DNA of 64,000 nucleotides from the NCBI RefSeq assembly GCF_028421645.1, contig NZ_CP116888.1, positions 620,001 to 684,000 on the forward strand, written 5' to 3'. Shown here piece by piece: positions 16,704 through 25,555 of the stretch. The notes beneath the pieces were generated by a model. It searched no databases, was not told where the DNA came from, and saw only the letters and a program-made list of their open reading frames with translations. This stretch comes from Aneurinibacillus sp. Ricciae_BoGa-3 (GTDB lineage Bacteria; Bacillota; Bacilli; Aneurinibacillales; Aneurinibacillaceae). A program made the position numbers and the translations under genes. Position 1 is the first letter of the stretch, and every line of letters begins with the position of its first letter.

Positions 16704-16823
16704 ATGATTAAAACATGCGATTCTTGCCGTAAAAAGATAGATATTCAAGAGCAGATTGAGAATATGGACTTCTTTTATCAAACGGAAGGCATCTGCCAAG
16801 ATTGCAAAAATCTTAAGGAATAA
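16704..16823 (+). CDS. Tiny zinc-ribbon protein, 39 aa
   Basis: ATG 16704 a few bases after the previous stop. Sequence MIKTCDSCRKKID...YQTEGICQDCKNLKE has two C-x-x-C pairs and would fold as one zinc ribbon. Position in an operon supports it; short length limits confidence. Confidence 0.5.
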   Translation: MIKTCDSCRKKIDIQEQIENMDFFYQTEGICQDCKNLKE

Positions 16824-16843
16824 GGACGAAGGAGAGAGAATGA

Positions 16844-17182
16844 ATGATAAAACTGTTTGCTTCAGAAGAAGAGGAACAAATCATTCGAGAATTCGACCAG
16901 GAGCTTTATGAGGATATGAAAAGACGAGAATCCTTGCTGATAGGAGTTTATAACTACCTTGTCAGTGGTGGGGTTGTTTTCATCAATCAAGGACAAAAGG
17001 TACGAAAAGAAGGATTGGTTCATCCCAATACCAAGGGAGAGACCCCGTTTCAGTTTAGCTATTTTGACCAATACGGCGCTGTCGGAGATTTTCAAAGGGA
17101 CACATTGGAAGAAGTAGCGAAAGAAATAGTAGCGTATGGGTTTGTTCCTGCCAATGAAAAGGAATTGCGTTATATTAGTTAG
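16844..17182 (+). CDS. Hypothetical protein, 112 aa
   Basis: GGAGAG before ATG. N-terminal acidic helix (SEEEEQIIREFDQELYEDM) followed by a beta-like stretch with GVVFINQGQKVRKEGLVHPN. Soluble. The operon continues to 17406. Not recognised. Confidence 0.55.
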   Translation: MIKLFASEEEEQIIREFDQELYEDMKRRESLLIGVYNYLVSGGVVFINQGQKVRKEGLVHPNTKGETPFQFSYFDQYGAVGDFQRDTLEEVAKEIVAYGFVPANEKELRYIS

Positions 17183-17232
17183 AATATTGGAGAGAGAAGA
17201 TATTTGAAATTGTTCGAAAAGGAGCTAAAATC

Positions 17233-17406
17233 GTGGATAAAATCATTGGAGAAGCGCAACTTACAGAAGACTTCGGAGCATTTAAAAAGAATGAAATTGT
17301 AGATATTCTGGATATGGATATTGAAAAGGAGGAAGCATTGTTACAGCGGAAAAATAGCGACCTAAAAGATTGGGTTCCGCTTGATAAAGCGTTGGCTCTT
17401 GAATGA
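17233..17406 (+). CDS. Small acidic hypothetical protein, 57 aa
   Basis: A GTG start with AAAAGGAG at 8-base spacing gives MDKIIGEAQLTEDFGAFKKN and an acidic region with EIVDILDMDIEKEEALLQ. It lacks a known motif but has good start signals and operon context. Its end overlaps the start of the small gene later split by the IS element. Confidence 0.5.
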   Translation: MDKIIGEAQLTEDFGAFKKNEIVDILDMDIEKEEALLQRKNSDLKDWVPLDKALALE

Positions 17407-17454
17407 AAATAGGGAAAAGAATATATTCAAATACCAAATTAAATGTGAATTTCA
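17399..17454 (+). pseudogene. 5' part of small gene split by ISL3-like element
   Basis: Joined to 18469-18616 it makes one clean frame of 67 residues: MNENREKNIFKYQIKCEF, then HVHLKGRPVFWAQGRPIM and onward to VTTKD and TAA. The start is a TTG at 17399 overlapping the previous gene's end; its ribosome site is weak. The split falls exactly at the 8-bp target duplication. Confidence 0.6.
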
Positions 17455-17570
17455 GGGTATGCAACTTTCAGTGTGGTGAATAAATAATTTGATTGATTTA
17501 TATACAGGTAGTTTCTGCAAACTTCAGTGTGGAAAAGACCAAAAAAAACGAACTAAGGAGATTTTATAAA

Positions 17571-17738
17571 ATGGAACATTTAGTTAACGAATTAAAAAAG
17601 GAAAATGAAGAATTAAAAAGTTGTTTAAGATGGATGATGGATTGTTACAAAGCGACTTTATGGAATAAACCTGTGAGGAATTTAGATGAAGTGTTTTCTT
17701 ATGCCGATAGCCTTTTAAAAGAAAATAAAGATTGTTAG
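17571..17738 (+). CDS. Small coiled-coil ORF inside the ISL3-like element, 55 aa
   Basis: AAGGAG precedes the ATG. Sequence MEHLVNELKKENEELKSCLR is a short coiled coil, then CYKATLWNKPVRNLDEVFSY. It ends at TAG 17736-17738 and the same frame then runs into the transposase remnant. It resembles no ISL3 transposase domain, so it may be a passenger gene or a replaced N-terminus. Confidence 0.5.
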   Translation: MEHLVNELKKENEELKSCLRWMMDCYKATLWNKPVRNLDEVFSYADSLLKENKDC

Positions 17739-17750
17739 TTAACTCTTCAT

Positions 17751-18419
17751 AAGTTCCATGTTATCAAGTACGCACAGGAAGACTTAAACGCTATTAGAGT
17801 GCAGATTAAGAATGGTCTTCCTAAAGATGAACGTAGATTCCTTACAAAAGACCGTTGGGTTCTACTTCGTAACAAAGAGGATTTAGGGTGGAAAGACATT
17901 GAAAGGCGTATGGCTTGGTTTAGACGCTATCCTCTGCTTGAAAAAGCCTACTGGCTAAAAGAAGGCATCAGAGACGTTTATAAACTACTCTATAGACAAA
18001 CAGGAAGCTCTGGAATGGGGAGAGTGAAATTCCCTCCGAATTCAAGGAATTTAAAGAGATTCGTAAGACCTTTAAATAACAAAGCAGAGATATTTAACTA
18101 TTTTGATAGCCCATTTACGAATGCCTACACCGAATCAATTAACAACATTATCAAATCGGTAGAAAAGGCAGGAAAGGGGTACACATTTGACGTGTTAAGA
18201 GCAAAGGTTTTATACGGTACGAAAGCTACTATTAAGAAACCAAAGTACACTCCTGAAATGGACTTCCAACGCTTTGAAAAGTTATGGGGCGGTAAATTCG
18301 ATGAACCGATTCACATCTTAACAACTGTAGTGAATCCCTCTGGAAATGATGTTGATAATTGGAACTGTGGAGTGGACATGACCACACTTTCCGAGATTTT
18401 AGAGCGAGGTGAGTTTTGA
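17751..18419 (+). pseudogene. ISL3-type transposase, C-terminal part only
   Basis: Reading begins with KFHVIKYAQEDLNAIR and continues with a lysine-rich and WLKEGIRDVYKLLYRQ segment, then NAYTESINNIIKSVEKAGKG and YTFDVLRAKVLYGTK, which are the ISL3 family C-terminal hallmark (NAYTE... N-x-x-I-K-x-x-x-R/K... G-Y-x-F). The remaining acidic catalytic residue (Glu of NAYTES) is present, but the upstream Asp-containing half and zinc-finger domain are absent. A truncated relic, not able to transpose itself. Confidence 0.85.
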
Positions 18420-18460
18420 TGGATTTTTTTCATCAATTCCACCCTGAAAGTTAGATACCC

Positions 18461-18616
18461 GAATTTCACGTTCATCTTAAAGGGCGACCAGTATTTTGGG
18501 CGCAAGGCAGACCAATAATGCAAACCGTATGTACACTAATTTGTGACCATCCTGATTCATTCAACATCCAACTCAATTACGATAAAGTAGATTCGTTAGT
18601 AACAACAAAAGATTAA
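18461..18616 (+). pseudogene. 3' part of small gene split by the ISL3-like element
   Basis: Frame HVHLKGRPVFWAQGRPIMQT... to TTKD and TAA (18614-18616), continuous with the fragment at 17399-17454 once the IS and one target copy are removed. No known family. A terminator follows. Confidence 0.6.
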
Positions 18617-18626
18617 AATATTAGCT

Positions 18627-18655
18627 AGACACTTTCAAAAGAAAGTGTCTTTTTT
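18627..18655 (+). terminator. Strong hairpin terminator
   Basis: AGACACTTTC (18627-18636) pairs with GAAAGTGTCT (18641-18650) and T5 follows. Confidence 0.85.
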
Positions 18656-18698
18656 ATGTTTCGGTTGAAAGAGGAGGTTTACTTCTGTATAATTAAAA

Positions 18699-18726
18699 TT
18701 GACAATAAACAATAAATATATATAAA
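18699..18726 (+). promoter_or_regulatory. Promoter of the yceG-telA operon
   Basis: TTGACA (18699-18704) and TATAAA (18721-18726), 16 bp apart. The -35 region continues as TTGACAATAAACAATAA, a variant of the recurrent element. Confidence 0.5.
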
Positions 18727-18754
18727 TAGACTTTAAATAATTGAGGGGATGCGG

Positions 18755-20392
18755 ATGGTAAAGCCATACCACGTAAAATTATTAGAATCCAAACAAATCC
18801 TTACGGATATATCCGTTCCACTAAAAAATAGACTAGGATATATAGATGGAGAAAGCCTTATTCTGCCCATCTATTTTTACCGTTGTGTAGGGATTAATGG
18901 ATTGAATACAGAGGAACAGGATATTTTCTTTAATACCCTTTATGAATTGAATCAGTCGCTAGAAAAAAGCATAGCAGGCTATATCAAGATGGAGGGGCAT
19001 CTTTTAATGCCATCTAGTGACGAAATTAATGAAGTCACAAAGGAATTGAATAAAGTTGGAATCGGAGCAGGTAACGGGATAGATGGAGTGATTAAACGTA
19101 TACTCACTTCCCATGTATTAGACAAAGGTATTCCGCCAATATTTTATCCTTCTATAGCGGAAGCCTTTCGTAAGGTGATTACTTTATACGCCTCAAACGA
19201 ACGAACGCTAAACGTCTCTAAAATGGAGAATTTCGCAGTGAAGATAACAGCCTGGTTCCAACGCTATGCACCTCATTTATTAAGGGATGGGTCATTATCT
19301 GATGTACCCAAAGTTGTTTTTTACGGGGATATTAAACCTCATGAGGTTTACTTCCTAACCTTTTTAGCCTTAATAGGAATGGATGTCCTATTCATCCATA
19401 CAGAGAAAGAAAAGGATAGCGTTTTTGATGAAGTGGATAGAGAAGGCGTATTTACCAAGAAAATTGAGAATCCGTACAGTTTACCATTACCCGCATTCCC
19501 ATCAACAGGAAGGGCAATACGAAAAACAACCGTGGCTTATTCAGCTTCTAAAGAAATCGATACCGTATTGTATGGTAATGATTCAGGCTTGTTTAAAGCA
19601 TGGCAGTATGAAAAAGATATAACAAAAGCTATTACGCTTAAAACGACCTATGAGGAACTTAAGATATTGTGGAACGAAGAAGCGAAATTCCGTTCTGAAT
19701 TTGAGGTGAAGGATGAGAAGGTTTATGTTCCTAACCTTTTTGCCAAAATAAACGGAACAAATGAAGACCTGAATGAATATGCCAGGGACATTCGGATGTT
19801 TACCTCTACCGAACACACGGTTCTCCTTCCACAAGTCCCGTTTACTCCTATTACTTATAGCAAGCAGGAATTGTATTCAACCGCCTTTTTGTTTACAAAA
19901 GAAGGCTTTGTGGATAAGGAACTGCTGTATAAAAGTCCTGTATACAAACTAAAGTATTTAAAGGAATCCATTCAAGATTTAATCGTGTATAAAATCAATG
20001 AGTTGATTTCATCCAAACCCTTTAAAAAAGAGATAGATGAAAAAATGAGGTTACGGATTCTGATGACAGTTATTACGATGGAACCGCAACTTCTACGTTT
20101 AATTGAAGTCTTTGATTTCACAAGCAAAGTCCCGAAGATTGTCGTTTATGACAATCAACGAGATATATTTAGTGAAGAAGACACGATTATCATCGCTTTC
20201 TTTAATGTCTTGGGTGCGGATATCGTGATTTTTACACCAACCAATTACACGAATATTGAACATGGGATACAAGAAGAACGATTTGACATACACCAGCTTC
20301 CATCTGTTCGATTTGAAATTGATTTTGCAAGTCTCCCAATGCCAAAGAATAAAGAAGTGCCAAAATCGATATGGCAAAAGCTATTTGGATAA
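18755..20392 (+). CDS. yceG: YceG-family protein (tellurium/stress 'biosynthetic module')
   Basis: The ATG at 18755 lies 6 bases after GAGGGG. A 545-residue soluble protein. It matches the YceG family of Bacillus: paired here with TelA exactly as yceG-yceH in the Bacillus subtilis yceCDEFGHI stress operon, with a hydrophobic core around VPKVVFYGDIKPHEVYFLTF and a C-terminal half including PKIVVYDNQRDIF and IFTPTNYTNIEHGI. In published comparative work YceG is part of the Ter/tellurium-linked module, with unknown chemistry. TerD-type calcium-binding genes are not next to it. The stop is 40 bases before telA. Confidence 0.7.
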   Translation: MVKPYHVKLLESKQILTDISVPLKNRLGYIDGESLILPIYFYRCVGINGLNTEEQDIFFNTLYELNQSLEKSIAGYIKMEGHLLMPSSDEINEVTKELNKVGIGAGNGIDGVIKRILTSHVLDKGIPPIFYPSIAEAFRKVITLYASNERTLNVSKMENFAVKITAWFQRYAPHLLRDGSLSDVPKVVFYGDIKPHEVYFLTFLALIGMDVLFIHTEKEKDSVFDEVDREGVFTKKIENPYSLPLPAFPSTGRAIRKTTVAYSASKEIDTVLYGNDSGLFKAWQYEKDITKAITLKTTYEELKILWNEEAKFRSEFEVKDEKVYVPNLFAKINGTNEDLNEYARDIRMFTSTEHTVLLPQVPFTPITYSKQELYSTAFLFTKEGFVDKELLYKSPVYKLKYLKESIQDLIVYKINELISSKPFKKEIDEKMRLRILMTVITMEPQLLRLIEVFDFTSKVPKIVVYDNQRDIFSEEDTIIIAFFNVLGADIVIFTPTNYTNIEHGIQEERFDIHQLPSVRFEIDFASLPMPKNKEVPKSIWQKLFG

Positions 20393-20432
20393 GCACGTAA
20401 TTAAAAACGAAAAGTTTAGGAGGAAATGTAGC

Positions 20433-21554
20433 ATGTTAAACCTACAAAGAAATGAAGTGGAAGCCGAACTTGAACTGACGAAAGAATCGGTTCCAATGGT
20501 GGTTGAACAACAACGAACGCAAATTATCGAGAAAGTCCGAAATTCACCAGAAGTACAAACCATTATCCAACAAATCGATGTGATGAAACCAAACAGTATC
20601 ATGACTTTTGGAGGACGTTCTGCAGAAGAAATCTCGAAGTCATCGGATAGCATCCTTCGCTCCTTAGAAGCTACGAAAACAGAAGATGCAGGGCAACTTA
20701 TTCTCGTTTTAAACAAGATAATGGACAAGTTCGACCCGAAAGATTTCGAGAAGGAAGGCAAGCAAGGATTTCTTCAAAAGATATTTTCGAATGCGAAAAA
20801 CCAACTGGAGGAACTTTTTAAAAAATACCATACGATGGGGGATGAAGTGGAGAAAGTTTTTGTTTCCCTCCGTCAGTTTGAGTCTGAAATTCAAGGAACA
20901 AACAGAAACTTAGATGATATGTATCAAAATAATATCGCCTATTATGAGCAACTGCAACGCTACATTGTGGCTGGAGAAATGGCGGTTGAAGAGTTAACCA
21001 ATAGTTTAATCCCTCAATGGGAAAAACGAGCCAAACAAACAGGAGATAGAGTGGATGTAATGACCGTTCAGAATCTTCATCAAGCGAAAGAGATGATGGA
21101 ACAACGCATTTATGATTTGCGGTTGGCAGAAAATGTTTCGCTTCAAACGTTGCCCATGATTAAAGCCATTCAATATAGCAACTACAACTTGGTTCGTAAA
21201 ATCAATTCAGCTTTTATTGTCACGCTACCTGTGTTTAAACAGGCATTAGCTCAAAGCATTATGCTTAAACGTCAAGCGGTACAAGCCAAAGCAATCACCG
21301 CTCTGGATGAAAAAACGAATGAATTATTAACGAGAAATGCGGAAAATACCGTTGCTCAAACGAAGGCAACCGCAAAATTGGCTTCTGGTAGCTTTGTTCA
21401 AATCGAAACCCTCGAAAAAACATGGCAGACGATTATGAAGGGAATTGAAGAAACAAAACAAATTCAATCGGATGCCAAACGTCAACGAGAAGAGGGAAGT
21501 CAAAAGCTCCTGGAATTTAAAAGAGCGTATGAAGAACAAAAATTGTTGAATTAA
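20433..21554 (+). CDS. telA: TelA-family toxic-anion resistance protein
   Basis: TAGGAGGA precedes the ATG at 20433. 373 residues, helical throughout, matching TelA/YceH: NSIMTFGGRSAEEISKSSD and the region DDMYQNNIAYYEQLQRYIVA, then SLIPQWEKRAKQTGDRVDVM. The YceH relative in B. subtilis and TelA of plasmid RK2 are linked to tellurite and colicin/phage resistance; the molecular activity is unknown. It sits directly after yceG, so the two probably work together. No signal peptide. Ends with a terminator. Confidence 0.85.
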   Translation: MLNLQRNEVEAELELTKESVPMVVEQQRTQIIEKVRNSPEVQTIIQQIDVMKPNSIMTFGGRSAEEISKSSDSILRSLEATKTEDAGQLILVLNKIMDKFDPKDFEKEGKQGFLQKIFSNAKNQLEELFKKYHTMGDEVEKVFVSLRQFESEIQGTNRNLDDMYQNNIAYYEQLQRYIVAGEMAVEELTNSLIPQWEKRAKQTGDRVDVMTVQNLHQAKEMMEQRIYDLRLAENVSLQTLPMIKAIQYSNYNLVRKINSAFIVTLPVFKQALAQSIMLKRQAVQAKAITALDEKTNELLTRNAENTVAQTKATAKLASGSFVQIETLEKTWQTIMKGIEETKQIQSDAKRQREEGSQKLLEFKRAYEEQKLLN

Positions 21555-21573
21555 AAAGAGGAAACAAAGACTA

Positions 21574-21603
21574 GAGGGTTGCTACATGCAACCTTCTTTT
21601 TTG
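21574..21603 (+). terminator. Terminator after telA
   Basis: AGGGTTGC (21575-21582) with GCAACCTT (21588-21595), then CTTTTTT. Confidence 0.75.
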
Positions 21604-21721
21604 TGTTTATCTCCATTCTAAGACACGATAAAACTGTTTAGCTGTTATCAAATATCATGATAAACCATAAAATAAGTACATTGAATAAAGTCAATAACTT
21701 TTAATAAAGGGGGAAGTAAAT

Positions 21722-23959
21722 TTGGCAAACAAATCAAATCAACGATTAAAAAAACAAGTGCTGTTAAGTGTCTTATCAACCGCCTTTGTATTAAGTCCTC
21801 TAACGGCTTTTGCAGAGACCACCAATAGCCTGATTGAAAAGAATCATTTTGCTCAAGAGGGATACCAGCAAGAAAAAAATATCGAACAACTAAAACAAAA
21901 AGAAGTGGTGATTCCACTTGTCCAAAGCGTAACCCCTTCCATTGGCGCATCGGTTGTGCGTCCTGACCAAAGCGTCACTGTTCAACTTGACCCCAAAGCG
22001 GAAGAATATAAAAGGATGTCCAGCTTAATTTCCAGGGGCTTTGTTACAGCGTACCTCATAGATGGAAAAACAGCTACACCATTAGCTCAAAACCAAATGC
22101 AGTTTGATGCCGTTTCTGGAAAGGTGACGGTACAACATCCATTATTAACTCGTTATCATCAATATTCAGTGGTGCTTGCCTATGGCATGCAAACAAGAAA
22201 TGAGAACATTGTACAAGATGAAAAGCGGTTACTTCCTGCTGATTTAGAGAAAAACCTGCCATCAATCGACGTGGTGACGGCTGTAGATACAACAGGTGAT
22301 ACTGTTACTTTACTTAATCATGGAACAATTTCGCTTCCCGTTGTGCATACGGATTACGAAGGACATTCGCTTGTGAAGTCAGTCCAGCCTTATAAAGTAG
22401 GGGATGTAGTGACAACGCTAAGAAATCCAATAGATGGAAAAACACACCTGGTTGCACGCAATCAAAATGCCATTTCGACTTTGTTCACCACTGGTTCCGA
22501 TTTATATGAACCAACCCATGTATCGTTGCCAGAACTTAACACGAACCCAAGCGTGTTAACGAATGCCGATGTGGTAGTCAAAGCCACAGATGATTATGGT
22601 TTACCTGCGAACGTAAAAGTGGTTGTAAAAACAACGGAACAAGGAAACCGTTTAGCCAATTCTCTAACCATGATTCAGTCTCCGACGCAGTTAACCAATG
22701 GTTCTGCAGATTTTAGGGCAAATGACCACGAAGCGGAAAAAGTCCAGGTTCAAGTCGAGGTTACAGGACAATATGGAGCCAAAAGTGCGTCATCTGAACT
22801 CCAATTCCAACCAGGTAATACAGATAAAATTAATCTGACACCTGAAAAGGATTATGTCGTAGGAAAAGCTTCTTCGTTAAAAGGACAAGCCTTAGATGTA
22901 TACGACAATCCCGTCAAGGATGGGACAGCAATCGAATCATCTTCCAGCCGTGGTAGTCTTAAAGGAGCGCAAACAACCAATGGCAATTTCGAATTGGCGT
23001 ATCAACCTTCTACGATTAAGGGTAATGATTCCTTAAGTATTTCGGCTAAGGATAGTGGAAAATCTGCAACAACGAATGTATACAATAGAGCCGACCATCC
23101 CGCCAAAATTAATCCCAAATCGGTGGATGCAAAAGCGGGTACGCCGTCCCAACTGGTGTTTGACGTTTTAGATACCTTTGGCAATTCCGTTGAAGATGGG
23201 GAAGCTCTCACGTTGTCCTTTGACAACAATGCGTTACCTTCTCAAATCGTAATAACACAAAATGGACAAGTGGTTTTTGAAGTGAATCCATCTACTGCAG
23301 GTGACTTTAACTACCATATTGATTCAAAAGAAAATGGATTCAGCTATGTTTCTATTGCCCCTTTAAAGGTGGCTCAGCTTGAAACCTATTCCATCGATAT
23401 TAAAAAAGATATGAATGTTTTATCAAATGGAATGTTTAATTTTAATCCTGGAACATGGACGTACGGTGGGGATAGAAAACAATCGCCTCTTGCTGATGAT
23501 GGAGCTATTCAGATAAAAAATCCAGGTGTATCTGGTAACTATAGCCATGCTATCAACAATTCAACAACAGCAACCATTGAAGTCGAAGCGAAAACTTTGG
23601 CTAATGACGGCTATGATGGTATGAACGGGATGGTTTTATTACGGACAGGTGATACAGGGTTTGTTCTTTCTCTCTTTCCAAATAAAATAGAGCTATACGA
23701 TGATGTTTTTTCATCACCTCTTTTTTCTCTTTCTATTAATGGCACAAGCTATCACACTTATCGTTTGGTAAAAGATGGTAACAAAGGAACGCTTTATATC
23801 GATGGAAAAGCGGTCAAAACTTTCTTTCTTAGAGTAGGTACAGGTTATGGTCAACATTGGTTTATGATAGGAGATGGAACCTCAATGGGTGGTAATTCTA
23901 TCGATGTTTATTACAAGTCCATTCGTATTGCCGAAGGACAAGCTCTCTATCTGCCATAA
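21722..23959 (+). CDS. Secreted surface protein with Ig-like and lectin-like domains
   Basis: A TTG start with GGGGGAAG. Signal peptide: basic KSNQRLKKQ, hydrophobic VLLSVLSTAFVLSPLTAFA, cleavage after AFA. 745 residues in total. The middle, about 280-530, holds beta-sandwich repeats of bacterial Ig/invasin type (DVVVKATDDYGLPANVKVVV and SSLKGQALDVYDNPVKDGTAIES, SQLVFDVLDTFGNSVEDGEAL), each with the D-x-x-G-N/x-P turn. The C-terminal 180 residues resemble a concanavalin-like jelly roll (YDGMNGMVLLRTGDTGFVLS, GTLYIDGKAVKTF). No LPXTG or S-layer anchoring motif, so it is probably secreted or bound by other means. A TTGAATAAAGTCAA promoter element lies at 21681. Confidence 0.75.
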   Translation: MANKSNQRLKKQVLLSVLSTAFVLSPLTAFAETTNSLIEKNHFAQEGYQQEKNIEQLKQKEVVIPLVQSVTPSIGASVVRPDQSVTVQLDPKAEEYKRMSSLISRGFVTAYLIDGKTATPLAQNQMQFDAVSGKVTVQHPLLTRYHQYSVVLAYGMQTRNENIVQDEKRLLPADLEKNLPSIDVVTAVDTTGDTVTLLNHGTISLPVVHTDYEGHSLVKSVQPYKVGDVVTTLRNPIDGKTHLVARNQNAISTLFTTGSDLYEPTHVSLPELNTNPSVLTNADVVVKATDDYGLPANVKVVVKTTEQGNRLANSLTMIQSPTQLTNGSADFRANDHEAEKVQVQVEVTGQYGAKSASSELQFQPGNTDKINLTPEKDYVVGKASSLKGQALDVYDNPVKDGTAIESSSSRGSLKGAQTTNGNFELAYQPSTIKGNDSLSISAKDSGKSATTNVYNRADHPAKINPKSVDAKAGTPSQLVFDVLDTFGNSVEDGEALTLSFDNNALPSQIVITQNGQVVFEVNPSTAGDFNYHIDSKENGFSYVSIAPLKVAQLETYSIDIKKDMNVLSNGMFNFNPGTWTYGGDRKQSPLADDGAIQIKNPGVSGNYSHAINNSTTATIEVEAKTLANDGYDGMNGMVLLRTGDTGFVLSLFPNKIELYDDVFSSPLFSLSINGTSYHTYRLVKDGNKGTLYIDGKAVKTFFLRVGTGYGQHWFMIGDGTSMGGNSIDVYYKSIRIAEGQALYLP

Positions 23960-23970
23960 ATAAAACAATA

Positions 23971-24010
23971 AAAAGCACGGAAAAGAGTTATCTTCTCTCC
24001 GTGCTTTTTT
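23971..24010. terminator. Bidirectional terminator
   Basis: AAAAAGCACGG and CCGTGCTTTTTT form the stem around an AT-rich loop; it separates the converging surface-protein and YitT genes. Confidence 0.85.
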
Positions 24011-24025
24011 TATATCTACCGAGAT

Positions 24026-24877
24026 TTATTGATTTGTGACCCATTTTTTGTTCAAGGCTTTCCCTGATGCCTCAACGCTACCGACTATCATCAGCGCATT
24101 TTTATCAATCTCTTTCACCAGATTTTTAAGTTTCGAAGTTTCCAGGCGAGAGATAATCACGTAAATGATATTTGTTGGGTTTTGTGAGTACCCGCCTTTA
24201 CCTTCTAAGAGGGTTACACTACGTCCAAGAGTCGTCTGTAGAGCCGTTGATAAAAGCTCATATTTGTCCGAAATGATTAGAACCGATTTGGTTTCATCTA
24301 ACCCTTGCACGACAATATCGATGACTTTAAACACAATAAAATAGGTAATTAAGGAGTAAGCGGCTTTATCAAAACCAAATACTAGCCCTGAAATTCCTAG
24401 AATGAACAAATTGAAAAACATAATGATTTCACCAACGGAAAAACTAGTCTTTTTATCTAAGATGACCGCTAGTACATCCATTCCGTCTGTTGAAGCCCCG
24501 TTTCTTAAAATAAGACCACAACCCACACCCATGCAGATGCCGCCAAATACCGTTGCTAACAAAACATCATGCGTGATAACAGGAATCAGTTTGGCAAAAT
24601 TAAGCCCAATGGATAAGGTTGTGATAGCAAATAGTGTAGAAAGCGCAAAAGTTTTACCCATTCTCCTGTAACCAATTATCAAAAATGGAATGTTTAGAAG
24701 GAATGTGAAAATACCAAGAGGGATATGAGAGATGTGGCTTAACATGATGCTGATACCCACAATGCCACCATCAATAATGTGATTGGGAATCAGTAAACAT
24801 TCTAACGCAATGGAGGCAAGGGCTGAACCCATTAACATAAAAAACAATCGAAAATAAACACTTCTTTTTTTCTTCAT
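24026..24877 (-). CDS. YitT-family membrane protein
   Basis: The ATG at 24877 has AAGGTGG upstream. 283 residues with five or six hydrophobic segments (FFMLMGSALASIALECLL, IVGISIMLSHISHIPLGIFTF, ILVLGISGLVFGF...) and the C-terminal cytosolic DUF2179 domain (TKSVLIISDKYELLSTALQTTL, LEGKGGYSQNP). The YitT core carries family stretches such as LILRNGASTDGMDVLA. Length fits the family. The role of YitT is not established; it is widespread in Firmicutes. Faces opposite to cheW. Confidence 0.85.
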   Translation of the reverse strand: MKKKRSVYFRLFFMLMGSALASIALECLLIPNHIIDGGIVGISIMLSHISHIPLGIFTFLLNIPFLIIGYRRMGKTFALSTLFAITTLSIGLNFAKLIPVITHDVLLATVFGGICMGVGCGLILRNGASTDGMDVLAVILDKKTSFSVGEIIMFFNLFILGISGLVFGFDKAAYSLITYFIVFKVIDIVVQGLDETKSVLIISDKYELLSTALQTTLGRSVTLLEGKGGYSQNPTNIIYVIISRLETSKLKNLVKEIDKNALMIVGSVEASGKALNKKWVTNQ

Positions 24878-24958
24878 CAAACCACCTTATTTCTTACATT
24901 TTCCTTCTTTATTATACCATAGTTCGTAAATATTTTATAGTATGTTACTGTTATATTA

Positions 24959-24987
24959 TTGACTAAAGACAATTAAAAATGTATAAT
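24959..24987 (+). promoter_or_regulatory. Promoter of cheW
   Basis: TTGACT (24959-24964), 17 bp, TATAAT (24982-24987). The -35 is part of TTGACTAAAGACAA, a variant of the recurrent element. Confidence 0.75.
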
Positions 24988-25038
24988 AAATGCATAATAA
25001 AAAACAGGTGTTGTACATAAAAAGGGAGGCTTTTTAAA

Positions 25039-25488
25039 ATGGAAGAAAACAAAAAAATTGTGGTGTTTACCGTTGACGGCGAATCATTCGGAGCCGATAT
25101 TTTAGAGGTAAGTGAAATTATTCGTATGGAAAAAATCACACCGCTTCCCCAAAGCGCAGAGTTTGTAGAAGGTGTCATTAATTTGCGTGGAGAACTTTGT
25201 ACCATCCTAAATCTGCGAAAGCGATTAGGCTATGAACCACAAGCAAATAATGACGACGCTAAAATCATTGTTGTCAGTGAAGCGCAATCAGGATTGATTG
25301 TGGATAGCGTAACAGAGATTATTAACGTCCAAGCGGAAGATATTAAACCCATTGATTCCATCGACCTGCTGAAAAATGGGGGAATCGTTGATTATCTTGT
25401 ACAATCGAACGACCGCATTACCAGCGTTCTAAAGATGGATGAAATTTTAAAAGGTACATCAAAAGAAAAACAAGAAGAAGTAGCCTAA
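25039..25488 (+). CDS. cheW: CheW chemotaxis coupling protein
   Basis: 149 residues, one CheW domain. GGGAGG upstream of ATG. Typical features: KKIVVFTVDGESFGADILEV, then IIRMEKITPLPQS, VEGVINLRGELCTILNLRKRLG and the conserved end TSVLKMDEIL. CheW docks chemoreceptor tips to the kinase CheA in the polar signalling arrays. No CheA, CheY, CheB or CheR gene is in this window; two chemoreceptor genes lie at 41.4 and 47.6 kb, which suggests an accessory receptor set that plugs into a host array. It has its own promoter and terminator. Confidence 0.9.
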   Translation: MEENKKIVVFTVDGESFGADILEVSEIIRMEKITPLPQSAEFVEGVINLRGELCTILNLRKRLGYEPQANNDDAKIIVVSEAQSGLIVDSVTEIINVQAEDIKPIDSIDLLKNGGIVDYLVQSNDRITSVLKMDEILKGTSKEKQEEVA

Positions 25489-25494
25489 GACTTG

Positions 25495-25530
25495 GGGTGT
25501 GAGGGGTTTCCTTCACACCTCTTTTATTTT
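25495..25530 (+). terminator. Terminator after cheW
   Basis: GGTGTGAGG and CTTCACACC form the stem, followed by TCTTTTATTTT. Confidence 0.7.
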
Positions 25531-25555
25531 CTTTAGAAGAGGAAAGGAGGTAGTC

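Larger units (their letters stand above)
17455..18460 (+). mobile_element. Non-autonomous ISL3-family element with 8-bp target duplication
   Basis: The terminal inverted repeats are GGGTATGCAACTTTCAGTG at 17455 and the complementary end at about 18439-18460 (GGGTATCTAACTTTCAGGG read inward); the rest of the ends also match. The 8 bases GAATTTCA are directly repeated at 17447-17454 and 18461-18468, the length expected for ISL3. Inside are a small ORF (17571-17738) and only the C-terminal half of the transposase (17751-18419); the catalytic N-terminal half is missing. A second end-like copy sits at about 17508-17532. The element would need a full transposase in trans. Confidence 0.85.

Noticed and set aside
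20256..20432. Longer N-terminus for TelA starting at 20256
   Set aside because: It overlaps yceG by over 130 bases; the ATG at 20433 has a strong AGGAGG site.
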